Shown here: piece by piece, positions 1 to 9,598 of the stretch
How positions within the stretch are numbered: the stretch's first letter is position 1
Layout: each line of letters starts with the position of its first letter
Source: Candidatus Margulisiibacteriota bacterium
Lineage (GTDB): Bacteria > Margulisbacteria > WOR-1 > JAHJIW01
NCBI GenBank assembly: GCA_018823125.1
Contig: JAHJIW010000017.1
Span: 1 to 64,000, forward strand
Reading direction: 5' to 3'
Length of the DNA: 64,000 nucleotides
Translations under genes and position numbers: made by a program
Notes under the pieces: generated by a model
What the model was told of the DNA's origin: nothing
What the model saw: only the letters and a program-made list of their open reading frames with translations
Database searches by the model: none

Positions 1-2346
1 GCTAACTTTACGATTGATTCAACCGGTCCTTCAACACCAGTGTTGGTAGCACCGCCAAACGGTAGCACTACTACCGAAACACAACCAATATTTACCTGGG
101 AAGCTTCAACGGATAATTTAACCGGCATCGGAAGCTACGAAGTTAATATTGACGGTACTTTAATTACTCAAGGTGCAACCACTACTTATACACCATCATC
201 GGCATTAAGCTACGGCGCTCATGCATGGCAAGTTAGAGCTAGAGACAGAGCTGGCAACTGGGGTACACCAAGTGGGGCCTGGACATTTAATGTTACCAGC
301 GAATCTACTGTACCATCAGTCGAAGTTATCGTTCCTAACGGCGGCGAAGAATGGATGGGTGGTTCGACATATAATATTACTTGGCAGGCAACTGATGAAT
401 CGGGAATCGATTCAATCAGTATCTACTACACTACCGGTGAAGGTTGGGTAACCATTGCTACTGGCCAAATTAATGATGGTGAATATCCATGGCCAGTACC
501 AACTATTAATACATCAGAAGCTAGAGTAAGAATCGAAGCATTTGATAGCACCCCGCAACACTTAGTTGGAACCGATGAATCTGATGCCGTGTTTACCATT
601 GATTCAACTGGCCCATCAACTCCAGTATTAGTAGCGCCGCCAAACGGCAGTTCTACAACCGAAACTCAACCAACATTTACTTGGGAAGCCTCGACCGATA
701 ATTTAACTGGTGTAGCTAGTTACGAAATTAATATTGATGGCTCCTTAATTACTCAAGACGCAACTACTTCGTACACGCCACCATCAGCCTTGTCATACGG
801 ATGGCATACCTGGAGAGTTAGGGCGAGAGATGGTGCTGGTAACTGGGGCACACCTGCTGCAGCTTGGACATTTAATGTTACAACTGAAGCCAGAAGACCT
901 TCGGTCGAAGTTATCGTTCCTAACGGCGGCGAACAATGGATGGGTGGTTCATCACAAAATATTACCTGGACCGCTACCGATGAAAGTGGCATTGATTCAA
1001 TCAGCATCTACTACACCACCGGTGAAGGTTGGGTAACCATTGCTACTGGCCAAATTAATGATGGTGATTATCTGTGGCCCGTACCAACTCTCAATACTTC
1101 AGAAGCCAGAGTAAGAATCGAAGCTTTTGATAGCACACCACAACACTTAGTTGGAACCGATGAATCTGATGCAGTGTTTACCATTGATTCAACCGGCCCA
1201 AGTGCACCGGTATTAACTGCACCACCGAACGGTAGTACAACTACTGAAACACAGCCTACCCTTGTATGGCAGGCTTCAACTGATAACTTAACCGGTGTAG
1301 CAAGTTACGAAATTACCTTAGATACTATTGTTACAACGCAAGGTGCTACTACAACTTACACAGTACCAACTGCATTAAGTTATGGCACTCATACTTGGGA
1401 AGTTCGCGCTCGAGACGGTGCTGGTAACTGGGGCAGCTTTAGTTCAATCTGGTCATTCATCGTTACTACTGAAGCACGTAGACCTTCAGTTGAAGTATAT
1501 ATTCCTAATGGCGGCGAAGAATGGCAAGGTGGATCTACTCATAACATTACTTGGTATGCTACTGATGAATCAGGTATTGATTCAATCAGCATTTACTACA
1601 CTACCGGTGAAGGTTGGGTGCAAATTGCAATCGGTGAAATCAACGATGGTAGTTATTCATGGCCAGTACCAGCATTGAATACTAATGAAGCCAGAGTAAT
1701 GGTAGAAGCAATTGACAGCACGCCGCAACACTTAGTGGGTACAGATGAATCTGATGCGAACTTTACAATCGACTCAACTGGACCGTCGGCACCTAACTTA
1801 ATTGCACCACCTAACGGTAGCGCTACCACTGATGCTACGCCAACGTTTACCTGGCAAGCTGCAGTCGATAACTTAACTGGTATCGGAAGCTATGAAATTA
1901 CCATTGATACAACTTTGGTAACCCAAGGTGCAACTACTAATTACACGCCAACAATTTCTCTAAGTTACGGTCTCCATACTTGGGAAGTTAGAGCTAGAGA
2001 CCGAGTGGGTAACTGGGGCACCGCTAGCGCTGCTTGGACATTTACCGTTACTACTGAATCTAATATTCCGTCAGTAGAAGTTATTGTTCCTAACGGCGGC
2101 GAGCAGTGGCAAGGTAATTCAGTACACAATATTACTTGGACTGCTTCTGATGAGTCTGGCATTGATGAAATACGCATCTACTACACCACGGGTGAAGGTT
2201 GGGTTTCTATTGTTGTTGGCCTTACCAATACTGGTTCGTACCCATGGACATTACCAACGCTTAATACCGCTGAAGCTAGAGTTAGAGCGATGGCGATTGA
2301 TGGTTCTCCAACTCATAACGTCGCTTCGGATGAATCGGATGCTAAC
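1..2346 (+). repeat. Tandem 585-bp coding repeat (195-aa unit), four full copies
   Basis: The codon block for FTIDS recurs with its TTT at 7, 592, 1177, 1762 and 2347, so the period is exactly 585 bp four times in a row, without an indel. Nucleotide identity between neighbouring units is visibly high; for example the segment around YYTTGEGWVTIATGQINDG is almost unchanged between copies 1 and 2. This points to recent duplication or ongoing gene conversion. A fifth, partial unit (FN3-like half only) runs to about 2640. Confidence 0.95.
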
Positions 2347-4215
2347 TTTACCATCGATTCTCAAGGGCCAACTGCACCAGTATTAACTGCACCGGCTAAT
2401 GGCAGTACTACCACTGAAACTACGCCAACGTTTAGTTGGCAGGCATCGGTTGATATTCTAACTGGTGTTGGAAGTTATGAAATTACTATAGATACAACGC
2501 TTGTAACCCAAGGCGCAACTACAACTTACACACCATCCGTTGCACTTTCAATCGGAGTGCATACTTGGGAAGTCAGAGCTAGAGATGGTGTAGGAAACTG
2601 GGGTGCTGCTAGTGTCACCTTTAGTTTCACTATCGAAGCAGTTGGTTCTGCTCCAGTATTACATGATGGTACAACTGATAACGTACTGCCAACCCCTGCT
2701 CAGGCTACGGACGGCAGCGGCAATGTTACCTTTACCTTCAGAATCAAAGATGCTGATGCCAATAATTGTTCTGCAATAAACGGCAGCTTCTTCTATCAAG
2801 TAAACACTGGTGGCTGGAACGCAATTGTCGATACCGATATTACTGGAACTAAGACCGGATTATCTTCAGCCACCAACATGAGCGGCACATTACATACGTT
2901 GGTTTGGGATACTTCTAAGGATTACATTGATAATGCTCAAAGTACCAACGTTCAGTTAAGGTTTATGGTAAACGATGGATTGTATAACAGCGCTAACGGC
3001 GTATCACCGCTTGGATTTGACGTAGACAACTTGGCACCACAAGGATTAGCTAACTTTACCTTGTCTTCTAATACCGATACTACCGCAACGGTTACCTGGA
3101 CCGCCGCAACCGATACTAACTTTGCACATTATGAAATCTGGTACGGAACTAACTTAACTGATGTTCAAAACCGAACCGGTTCTGCTCAAGAATGGGATGA
3201 AATTAATGATCCTAACTTGGCAACGGCAACCACTACTACAACCACCATTACTGGTTTAACGGCTAACACCAGATACTATTTAAAGATCTGGGCAGTGGAT
3301 GCATTCGGCAACGAAGCAACCCCGGCTGGTTATGTAGATATGAAAGTAATTAGAGTTACTTCACCTAACGGCGGTGAAACCTGGCTGGTTGGAGATAGCC
3401 GTAATATCGAATGGACAACCAGCACCGGAATTACGAATGTCAGGATCGATCTCAGTCTGGACGGAGGAATTACATTCAGCACGCTTGAAGCTTCAACGAC
3501 TAACGACGGCAGCTATGGCTGGACAATTCCAGATAGTCCAACCACCGAAGCACGTATCCGCATCACGGCAACCGATGATAATACGGCAACGGATACCAGC
3601 GATGCTAACTTCACCATCCGAAGAAGCATTACTATTACTCAGCCGAACGGCGGCAAGAATATCGCAATTCTTGAAGAATATGAATTGCTGTGGACTTGGA
3701 CTGGAAACATCCCAAGCGTTAAGATCGAATACTCAACCGATGGCGGAACTAATTACAAAGACATCGTAGATTCTACCGCATGCGATGGATCCTATAACTG
3801 GATGGTACCGAATGATCCAAGTACCGATACATTTATTAGGGTTACTTCAACGGTAAATCCGGCGGTAACCGATGTTAGTGACAGCGCCAACACGTTAATC
3901 GACGTCAGAATTGCCGAAGGCGTGATCCTGTGCTATCCAACTCCATGGAAAGCATTAACTGATCCGCCGGTAAAGATGGCTTTCTACATGACCGAAGACG
4001 TTACCATAAAACTATACATCTACAGTACCGATGGAAGAGTAGTTCATTCAGCAGTATTCAATGCAACTACGGGATACAACGAATATACCTGGGACGGAGC
4101 TACTCCATTCGGCGGTAAAGTTGGAAACGGTATTTACATCATTAAAGCCATCCGCACCGATGCCGGCGGACGCGCCCAAAGCATACTCAAAGGTTACCTC
4201 ACCGTACTGGATTAA
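1..4215 (+). CDS. Giant Ig-like/FN3 repeat surface protein, C-terminal part (5' end outside window)
   Basis: The reading frame is open from the first base, so the N-terminus and any signal peptide are missing; 1404 residues are visible. The first ~880 residues alternate two module types: an Ig/FN3-like module with a conserved HTWEVRARDGAGNWG-type strand, and a module beginning VIVPNGGEEW that resembles the Kre9/KNH-like (PF10342) extracellular fold. Together they form a 195-residue unit. Residues ~885-1110 hold a cadherin/FN3-like segment. Two further NGGE/NGGK modules follow, and the last ~95 residues are a FlgD-type Ig domain (YPTPW... GRVVHSA... WDGATPFGGKVGNGIYI). Such architecture is typical of secreted adhesins or cell-surface proteins. 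No catalytic motif is visible. The ligand is unknown. The same C-terminal domain ends the protein at 14999-15712. Confidence 0.85.
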   Translation, partial: ANFTIDSTGPSTPVLVAPPNGSTTTETQPIFTWEASTDNLTGIGSYEVNIDGTLITQGATTTYTPSSALSYGAHAWQVRARDRAGNWGTPSGAWTFNVTSESTVPSVEVIVPNGGEEWMGGSTYNITWQATDESGIDSISIYYTTGEGWVTIATGQINDGEYPWPVPTINTSEARVRIEAFDSTPQHLVGTDESDAVFTIDSTGPSTPVLVAPPNGSSTTETQPTFTWEASTDNLTGVASYEINIDGSLITQDATTSYTPPSALSYGWHTWRVRARDGAGNWGTPAAAWTFNVTTEARRPSVEVIVPNGGEQWMGGSSQNITWTATDESGIDSISIYYTTGEGWVTIATGQINDGDYLWPVPTLNTSEARVRIEAFDSTPQHLVGTDESDAVFTIDSTGPSAPVLTAPPNGSTTTETQPTLVWQASTDNLTGVASYEITLDTIVTTQGATTTYTVPTALSYGTHTWEVRARDGAGNWGSFSSIWSFIVTTEARRPSVEVYIPNGGEEWQGGSTHNITWYATDESGIDSISIYYTTGEGWVQIAIGEINDGSYSWPVPALNTNEARVMVEAIDSTPQHLVGTDESDANFTIDSTGPSAPNLIAPPNGSATTDATPTFTWQAAVDNLTGIGSYEITIDTTLVTQGATTNYTPTISLSYGLHTWEVRARDRVGNWGTASAAWTFTVTTESNIPSVEVIVPNGGEQWQGNSVHNITWTASDESGIDEIRIYYTTGEGWVSIVVGLTNTGSYPWTLPTLNTAEARVRAMAIDGSPTHNVASDESDANFTIDSQGPTAPVLTAPANGSTTTETTPTFSWQASVDILTGVGSYEITIDTTLVTQGATTTYTPSVALSIGVHTWEVRARDGVGNWGAASVTFSFTIEAVGSAPVLHDGTTDNVLPTPAQATDGSGNVTFTFRIKDADANNCSAINGSFFYQVNTGGWNAIVDTDITGTKTGLSSATNMSGTLHTLVWDTSKDYIDNAQSTNVQLRFMVNDGLYNSANGVSPLGFDVDNLAPQGLANFTLSSNTDTTATVTWTAATDTNFAHYEIWYGTNLTDVQNRTGSAQEWDEINDPNLATATTTTTTITGLTANTRYYLKIWAVDAFGNEATPAGYVDMKVIRVTSPNGGETWLVGDSRNIEWTTSTGITNVRIDLSLDGGITFSTLEASTTNDGSYGWTIPDSPTTEARIRITATDDNTATDTSDANFTIRRSITITQPNGGKNIAILEEYELLWTWTGNIPSVKIEYSTDGGTNYKDIVDSTACDGSYNWMVPNDPSTDTFIRVTSTVNPAVTDVSDSANTLIDVRIAEGVILCYPTPWKALTDPPVKMAFYMTEDVTIKLYIYSTDGRVVHSAVFNATTGYNEYTWDGATPFGGKVGNGIYIIKAIRTDAGGRAQSILKGYLTVLD

Positions 4216-4230
4216 TCCGGCAAAACTGAT

Positions 4231-4258
4231 TTACTTCTAAACTATCTGCTTGTATAAT
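4231..4258 (+). promoter_or_regulatory. Sigma-70 promoter for the 44-aa ORF
   Basis: A TTTACT -35 box is followed after 17 bases by a perfect TATAAT (4253-4258). The predicted start of transcription is near 4265, leaving a ~25-base leader with a strong Shine-Dalgarno. Confidence 0.65.
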
Positions 4259-4290
4259 TTCGATAGTACAAACGATAAGGAGGTAAGAAA

Positions 4291-4425
4291 ATGGGTACAA
4301 TTTTATTTTTGATCCTGAAGCTTTCCGGCCTCATTAACACTCCTATGGACTGGGTTCTTCTGTGTGGATTCGTAGCAGTTGACTCAATTGGAGTTCCGGC
4401 ACTGATCGGATTAGTAAAGAAATAG
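4291..4425 (+). CDS. Small hydrophobic protein, 44 aa, unknown
   Basis: A 44-residue ORF starts at ATG 4291 behind an almost perfect Shine-Dalgarno (AAGGAGGT at 4278-4285). It lies between a consensus sigma-70 promoter and a strong intrinsic terminator, so it forms a complete monocistronic unit. The product is mostly hydrophobic (MGTILFLILKLSG..., then WVLLCGFVAVDSIGVPALIG, ending LVKK) and could cross the membrane once or twice. No family is recognised. The full set of expression signals is the main reason to believe it is real. It may be a small membrane peptide, or less likely a leader of an RNA gene. Confidence 0.6.
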   Translation: MGTILFLILKLSGLINTPMDWVLLCGFVAVDSIGVPALIGLVKK

Positions 4426-4445
4426 TTTCTAGTATTTACGGTGTA

Positions 4446-4481
4446 GGGCCTAGCCCGCCGCAGGCGGATTAGGCCCTTTTT
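4446..4481. terminator. Intrinsic terminator, probably bidirectional
   Basis: GGGCCTAGCCCGCC pairs with GGCGGATTAGGCCC (one G-U, one mismatch) around a short loop and is followed by TTTTT on the plus strand. The convergent gene ending at 4484 on the minus strand can use the same stem. Confidence 0.85.
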
Positions 4482-4483
4482 CT

Positions 4484-7168
4484 TTATTTGCTCAACTTTC
4501 GCAAAGCTTCTCCCAGTTCATCCATGGTTTCACCGTACTTCGCAAAATTTCCCTGCCGCAGGTATTTTTGGGCCTCGTTATATAAAGATAACGCTTTACC
4601 GGCCAGTTCTCTTGGAGTTTGGTACACTCTTTCCGCTACTTCGCCCGCTACTCTTTTCCCCACTTTGATACCAGATAAAACCGAAGACAAAGCTTCGGAA
4701 AAAGTTTCTTCCATCGCTACGCGGTCTTCGTAAGCAACAATTACCCGGGTTAAAGCAGGGATTTCACCACGTTCGGCTTTTAAATACAACGGCTCAACAT
4801 AAATTAAAGAGTTCGCGATCGGAATAACCAAAAGATTTCCACGAATAACCTTAGAACCACGCTGACTCCAAAGCGATAATTCTTTAGAAATATCGGCATC
4901 CTGGTCGATGCGTGCTTCTATCTGCATCGGGCCGTAAATTAACTTTTTCTTTGAAAATTTATAGACCGTGATTTCCCCGTAATTTTTGCCATCCGAGCGG
5001 GCCGCCATCCAGGCTGACATATTATCCTTTTTATTGGGGGTAAAAGGAATAATTAAAACAAATTCTTCGCGCTTTTCTCCGGGAAGTTTCATTATTATAT
5101 AGTATGGATCCACGTAAACCGTATTGCCCGAATAAAGTTCGGTCGGGATATCCCACAAGTCTTCTTTATTATAATAAATTTGCGGATCGGTCATGTGATA
5201 AGTGCGATACATTTCAGATTGAACCTTGAAAATTGCTTCCGGATATCGAACGTGCTTTCTTAAATCCTCCGGTAATGTATCTAAACTTTTAAACACTTCA
5301 GGAAAAGCAGAACGGTAGGCCGCAATAATTGGATCTTTAGTATCGGAAATATAAAAATCAACCGAGCCGTTGTAGGCATCGACCACTACTTTAACTGAAT
5401 TACGAACGTAATTGCCAATCGATCCGTATCTACGGGAATAGGGATACATATTAGTGGAGGTATACCCATCAATAATCCAATAAAGTTTTCCTTCAGAAAC
5501 TACTATGTATGGATCCGGATCAAACTGGATGAAAGGCAAAATCGCTCGAATTCTTTCGCCAATTTCACGGTAATACATAATTTTACTGTCAGCTTTAATA
5601 TCACCCGATAGTAAAATTTTCATATTTGAAAAACGGGCGGCAAAAGCCAGGCGGCGCCACAAATTCGCCGTCGGCACTCCCCCGCTGCCCCCGTAATTTG
5701 AATAAACATTTTTAGCCCCCGCCGGATAATCAAACTCCTTAGATTTGGTATTCACAAAGCAGTAGTCATTGGATTCTTCACCGTAATATATTTCGGGACG
5801 GGTAACGTTGATGCCTACCGTGCTCTTGGGCGGAATATTTTTAATCCAGAAGTCCGGCAGTCCTTCGTTTGAAACTTTATTAACCGGGCTGGCCACCACA
5901 CCGTAACCATGAGTGTAAGTTAAATGTTCGTTAATCCAGATCCTACTCGGCAGACTACTGTACGATAATTCTCTGGCCGAGATCATTACTTCACGGTAGT
6001 CACCATTTAAGTGATAGCGATCAACATCCACGTCGTTAAAATCATAATAAGTACGAATTTCCTGCAGCTGACTATAGGTTTCTTTGAGCGGACGGTGGTC
6101 CCAAAGTCGAATGTTTTGTAAAGTCGAGCGGTTATTATTTAAATCCCGCTGGTTTAAAGTAGAAACCTCTAGTTCCTTTACTTTAATCCTATTTAAATCA
6201 AAAGCCAAATTAGTAGCCGCTACGTGTCGCTTGATATACGGCGTTTCTTTGGCTAATTCGTTGGGCGCTACGTATAAACGTTGTACTAATTCAACATAAA
6301 CTCCTCTGCCCAGCAATGAAACCACAATTAGCAGGAGTAAAGGCGACACCGCCAGGGTTAATTTATTGGTAAACGCAAAAGCAATAAATCCAATGGCTGA
6401 AATAACGCACAAGCCGATCATAATATACATGAGCGGCAAAACTGCATTAACATCCACAAAACCGGCACCGGTAATCAGTGAAGATTCTTTAACCAAAAGA
6501 TCAAACATCGAAAGCCGAATCCCATACGATACACCTAACACTAGTAAGGCCGCTAAAATACTTAAATGCATGCGAGCTTTATCGGTAATCGTTAGTCCCA
6601 ATTTAGTAATACGGAAGCTGCGGCGGAAAAAGTAAATTAAACCCGAACCAATGATCGCTACAAACAGCACAAACATGATGTAGCCATGTAAAAATTTAAT
6701 AAAAGGAAGCTGAAACACGTAAAAACCAATGTCTTTAGAAAACACCGGATCTAATGATCCAAACGGCTGATAATTTTGAAATTTAATCAGCCATTCCCAC
6801 AGGGAACTGGCTCCGGTCGCAGAGATAAAAGAGATAAAAAGGACTACGCCAAAAATAATTTTCTTTAAGATGGGCGCCGCATTCTCCTCAAAAATCTCAA
6901 AAACATTCATATCCACTTTCAGTAGATTTTTACGGGAAAGCTTATCCGCCAATTGCACGTTAAAAAACACAAAAGCAAAGAAAACCGCAAAGGCAAAAGC
7001 AAATAAATACACTTTAGCCCAAACAATTTTGGTAAAAATCGAAAGGTAGCCAATCTGTGAAAACCATAAAAAGTCGGTGTAAAAATTAATCAGCTGTGAA
7101 GCAAACGTCAAAAATAAAAACGCCACCACCGCCAGCGCAATCCAAAAGATCATCCTAAAATTCCTCAT
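4484..7168 (-). CDS. UPF0182 family membrane protein (COG1615)
   Basis: 894 residues, the usual length of UPF0182 proteins. The N-terminal third carries about seven transmembrane segments: residues ~7-25, ~50-72 and ~100-118, then others up to ~300. It includes the family-typical start with FYTDFLWFSQIGY. The remainder is a large, predicted extracytoplasmic domain rich in Tyr (PYYIIMKLPGE, TYTHGYGVVASPVNKV), again characteristic of the family, and the C-terminal ~60 residues look like an alpha-helical tail. The function of UPF0182 is not established. The start codon ATG 7168 has an upstream GGGAGG. The gene stands alone, converging on the 44-aa ORF. Confidence 0.9.
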   Translation of the reverse strand: MRNFRMIFWIALAVVAFLFLTFASQLINFYTDFLWFSQIGYLSIFTKIVWAKVYLFAFAFAVFFAFVFFNVQLADKLSRKNLLKVDMNVFEIFEENAAPILKKIIFGVVLFISFISATGASSLWEWLIKFQNYQPFGSLDPVFSKDIGFYVFQLPFIKFLHGYIMFVLFVAIIGSGLIYFFRRSFRITKLGLTITDKARMHLSILAALLVLGVSYGIRLSMFDLLVKESSLITGAGFVDVNAVLPLMYIMIGLCVISAIGFIAFAFTNKLTLAVSPLLLLIVVSLLGRGVYVELVQRLYVAPNELAKETPYIKRHVAATNLAFDLNRIKVKELEVSTLNQRDLNNNRSTLQNIRLWDHRPLKETYSQLQEIRTYYDFNDVDVDRYHLNGDYREVMISARELSYSSLPSRIWINEHLTYTHGYGVVASPVNKVSNEGLPDFWIKNIPPKSTVGINVTRPEIYYGEESNDYCFVNTKSKEFDYPAGAKNVYSNYGGSGGVPTANLWRRLAFAARFSNMKILLSGDIKADSKIMYYREIGERIRAILPFIQFDPDPYIVVSEGKLYWIIDGYTSTNMYPYSRRYGSIGNYVRNSVKVVVDAYNGSVDFYISDTKDPIIAAYRSAFPEVFKSLDTLPEDLRKHVRYPEAIFKVQSEMYRTYHMTDPQIYYNKEDLWDIPTELYSGNTVYVDPYYIIMKLPGEKREEFVLIIPFTPNKKDNMSAWMAARSDGKNYGEITVYKFSKKKLIYGPMQIEARIDQDADISKELSLWSQRGSKVIRGNLLVIPIANSLIYVEPLYLKAERGEIPALTRVIVAYEDRVAMEETFSEALSSVLSGIKVGKRVAGEVAERVYQTPRELAGKALSLYNEAQKYLRQGNFAKYGETMDELGEALRKLSK

Positions 7169-7205
7169 TTGAAATCCTCCCTTAGACTAATAAATTTTGA
7201 ATTAA

Positions 7206-8324
7206 CTACGGGGTAGTGTAATCAATCTCTAGCATGGGTTTATCATCCGCATTATCATGCGTTAAAAAGGTTACGTTGCCTTCCGCACCGGTACCTTTGC
7301 GGATTAATATTCCGTTATTGCCCGTAGTTCCATCCAGCCACCCCTGAACAATGGTTGGCAAATTACCCCCAGCAATCGAATTATACTGCCCACTCGAAAA
7401 ACTTCCGGTAGTAATATAATTTCCCTGGGTTGGCTTGGTATTCCAGGTTACCGTACCCTCGGTCCAACTAGTTGAAACTAAATAAATCTCATAGTCAGAA
7501 CCATCCGTAGAAGTAACGTATAGATTTATGGTTACCGATTCGATCGAAGCGCCAGCCGGAATTGAACCTAGCGGAAATTGAACGTAAACGTATCTTTCGG
7601 TAGTAGTGGTGTTGTCATAACTAGCGGTCATCGATGTTTCTGATCCGTAATTAGTAGTTGAATTACTGCTATCAACATAGGTATCCGCTTCGGCTGTAAT
7701 TGAAACCGAAACACCTTCAACTGAAACCGTCGCGGTACCAACCACTTCTCCTGACGTACATCTTATCAGCGCACCACCTTCAACTGACGCATAGAATGTT
7801 CCGTCACTATCGATGCCACCAACCGTAGTATTACTTACGCTCCAGACTGGAATCATCGACACCGTATTTCCATCAATATCCGTTCCGGTAGCGGTAAAGG
7901 CTTGTATAGCACCAACTCTAACCGTGGCCGAAGTGGGCGAAACTTCAATTTGGTAAAGTTGTCCGGATTCGTAGGTAGTTGAAACTGTAACCGAAGAATT
8001 AGCCGAAAAACTACTATAAGCCGCTTCAACCGTACCCGTTCCTTCAGTTGAAGCGGTAAAAAGCCCATCGGAATCAATAAATCCAACCGTTCCATCAAAA
8101 CTCCAGGTCGCGGAAACGGTTCCAACGTTGGTACTTCCACTATAGCCGTAGCATAAAAATTGCTGGGTCGCTTCAGGAGAAACATAAGCGGCATAAGGAA
8201 TAACAATAATCGAAGTTATCGAGCCGGTACCGCCCCCTCCCGTTTGTCCGCAACCCCAGATAGCTATCATAAATACCAGAACTAACAAAACCGCAAAAAT
8301 TAGTATATTGTGGGTGGGTCGCAT
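7206..8324 (-). CDS. Lipoprotein with Big2-like Ig domains and C-terminal DNRLRE/CBM96-like domain
   Basis: 372 residues from ATG 8324, preferred over a GTG 15 bases further up because the TATAAT of its promoter would overlap that GTG. The signal peptide has a hydrophobic stretch and the lipobox IWGC, so the protein is probably lipidated. Two bacterial Ig (Big_2-like) modules follow, with the repeated pattern ATWSF..VGFIDSDGLFTAS and PVWSVSNTTVGGIDSDGTFYAS. The last ~165 residues (TAEADTYVDSS... EGTVTWNTKPT...) match the DNRLRE/CBM96 pattern found in secreted carbohydrate-active or adhesive proteins. It is likely attached to the envelope facing out; the ligand is unknown. Expected leaderless: TATAAT ends 6 bases before the ATG. 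Confidence 0.8.
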   Translation of the reverse strand: MRPTHNILIFAVLLVLVFMIAIWGCGQTGGGGTGSITSIIVIPYAAYVSPEATQQFLCYGYSGSTNVGTVSATWSFDGTVGFIDSDGLFTASTEGTGTVEAAYSSFSANSSVTVSTTYESGQLYQIEVSPTSATVRVGAIQAFTATGTDIDGNTVSMIPVWSVSNTTVGGIDSDGTFYASVEGGALIRCTSGEVVGTATVSVEGVSVSITAEADTYVDSSNSTTNYGSETSMTASYDNTTTTERYVYVQFPLGSIPAGASIESVTINLYVTSTDGSDYEIYLVSTSWTEGTVTWNTKPTQGNYITTGSFSSGQYNSIAGGNLPTIVQGWLDGTTGNNGILIRKGTGAEGNVTFLTHDNADDKPMLEIDYTTP

Positions 8325-8330
8325 AGCCAC

Positions 8331-8369
8331 ATTATACACATTTGACTCGCCATTTTAAAAGAGTATAAT
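8331..8369. promoter_or_regulatory. Divergent promoters for the lipoprotein and the ABC export operon
   Basis: Plus strand: TTGACT (8342-8347), 16 bases, TATAAT (8364-8369), ending 8 bases before ATG 8378. Minus strand: TATAAT (8331-8336) ending 6 bases before ATG 8324. A further minus-strand TATACT overlaps the plus-strand -10. Neither gene has room for a Shine-Dalgarno. Confidence 0.7.
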
Positions 8370-8377
8370 TTTTCTAA

Positions 8378-9598
8378 ATGTGGTTTTTACTTAAAGTCGC
8401 TATCCGCAATGTTTTAAAACAAAGACGACGCTCGTTAGCGATACTCCTCGCCATTATTATCAGCGTGGCGCTTATGCAGTTTTTTCTGGGGTTTATTGAC
8501 GGATTCATGGGCGATTTTATGGAGACCGCTTTTGACAATATTGGTCATATCACCATCCATGCCACCGGGTATTCAGAAAAATCAGACATGCTTCCGCTTC
8601 AACCCTCAATTTATAACTGGAAACAAATTAGCAAAAAACTCGAAGAAAACCCAAATATTGTTTCGGTAGACAGCAATATCACCTTCGGATCGCTTTTAAT
8701 TTCAGATCTAACCAATCTGACCATGTTAGGCAAGGGTATCGAAACCAAGCGCGGCGGCTTAAAACATTTTGAAGAAGCCATCACCCAGGGACGCTTTATC
8801 GAAAAGGACGGAGAAATTATTGTGGGCGAGCCGGTGGCCGAACTTTTAAAGGCAAAGCTGGGAGATGAAATAATTCTCTTAACTAACGATGTTTACGACA
8901 GCTTTGCCGGCGGCAAAGCAACGCTGGTAGGATTATTTAAAACCAACATTGCCGGCGAAGACGAATATAATATGTTTATCACCCTTCCGGATTCGCAAGT
9001 ACTATTGGCTCTCGAAGATTCGGTTACCGAAATGAATATAAAACTTACCGATCCTTACTTAAGCAAACCGGTCTTAAAAGAAATTACCCCGATTGTTAAA
9101 GAATATGGCCTGGAAGCGCTTGCCTGGCAGGAAACTAATGCATTTTTAATTGTTATGACCAAAATAATTGATTATATGATGCTCATATTCATGGTTATTA
9201 TATTTACCGTAGCGGGATCCTCCATTATCAACACCATGCTAACTTCCATTTTTGAGCGAACCCGCGAAATCGGCACCATGCGGGCGATTGGATTTTCGAG
9301 AGGCAGCATTATGTTTTCTTTTCTGACCGAAGCATTAATTTTAGGTATCCTGGGTTCCCTGATCGGCACCGCCATCGGATCCGCCTTTATCGCCTGGTTT
9401 TATTATCATCCCATGGTATTCGAAAATGTTTCTGATATGGTAGAAGGCTTTGGTGCGGTTTATCGTACCGGATTCACCTTAAAAACCTATTTAATTTGCT
9501 TTTGCACCGGCGTGGGCGTGGCCTTTTTGGGAGCGTTCTACCCGGCTTATCTGGCGGTTAAAATGAAACCCATTGACGCATTGAGGGAAAATACATGA
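8378..9598 (+). CDS. FtsX/LolC-like ABC transporter permease 1
   Basis: 406 residues with the architecture of FtsX/MacB/LolC permeases. There is one N-terminal transmembrane segment (~20-40), a periplasmic MacB_PCD-like domain (~45-265), then three C-terminal transmembrane segments (~270-295, ~318-345, ~370-395). The conserved cytoplasmic loop FERTREIGTMRAIGFSR after TM2 is the family hallmark for coupling to the ATPase. It is the first gene of a three-gene operon with a second permease (4-bp ATGA overlap) and an ATPase. The heteromeric pair plus ATPase resembles LolCDE (lipoprotein release) or MacB-type export; the sequence alone does not tell which. Probably leaderless. Confidence 0.85.
   Translation: MWFLLKVAIRNVLKQRRRSLAILLAIIISVALMQFFLGFIDGFMGDFMETAFDNIGHITIHATGYSEKSDMLPLQPSIYNWKQISKKLEENPNIVSVDSNITFGSLLISDLTNLTMLGKGIETKRGGLKHFEEAITQGRFIEKDGEIIVGEPVAELLKAKLGDEIILLTNDVYDSFAGGKATLVGLFKTNIAGEDEYNMFITLPDSQVLLALEDSVTEMNIKLTDPYLSKPVLKEITPIVKEYGLEALAWQETNAFLIVMTKIIDYMMLIFMVIIFTVAGSSIINTMLTSIFERTREIGTMRAIGFSRGSIMFSFLTEALILGILGSLIGTAIGSAFIAWFYYHPMVFENVSDMVEGFGAVYRTGFTLKTYLICFCTGVGVAFLGAFYPAYLAVKMKPIDALRENT

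Noticed and set aside
753..2177. Antisense and shifted frames repeated across the surface-protein gene
   Set aside because: They recur with the 585-bp period and are by-products of the repeats.
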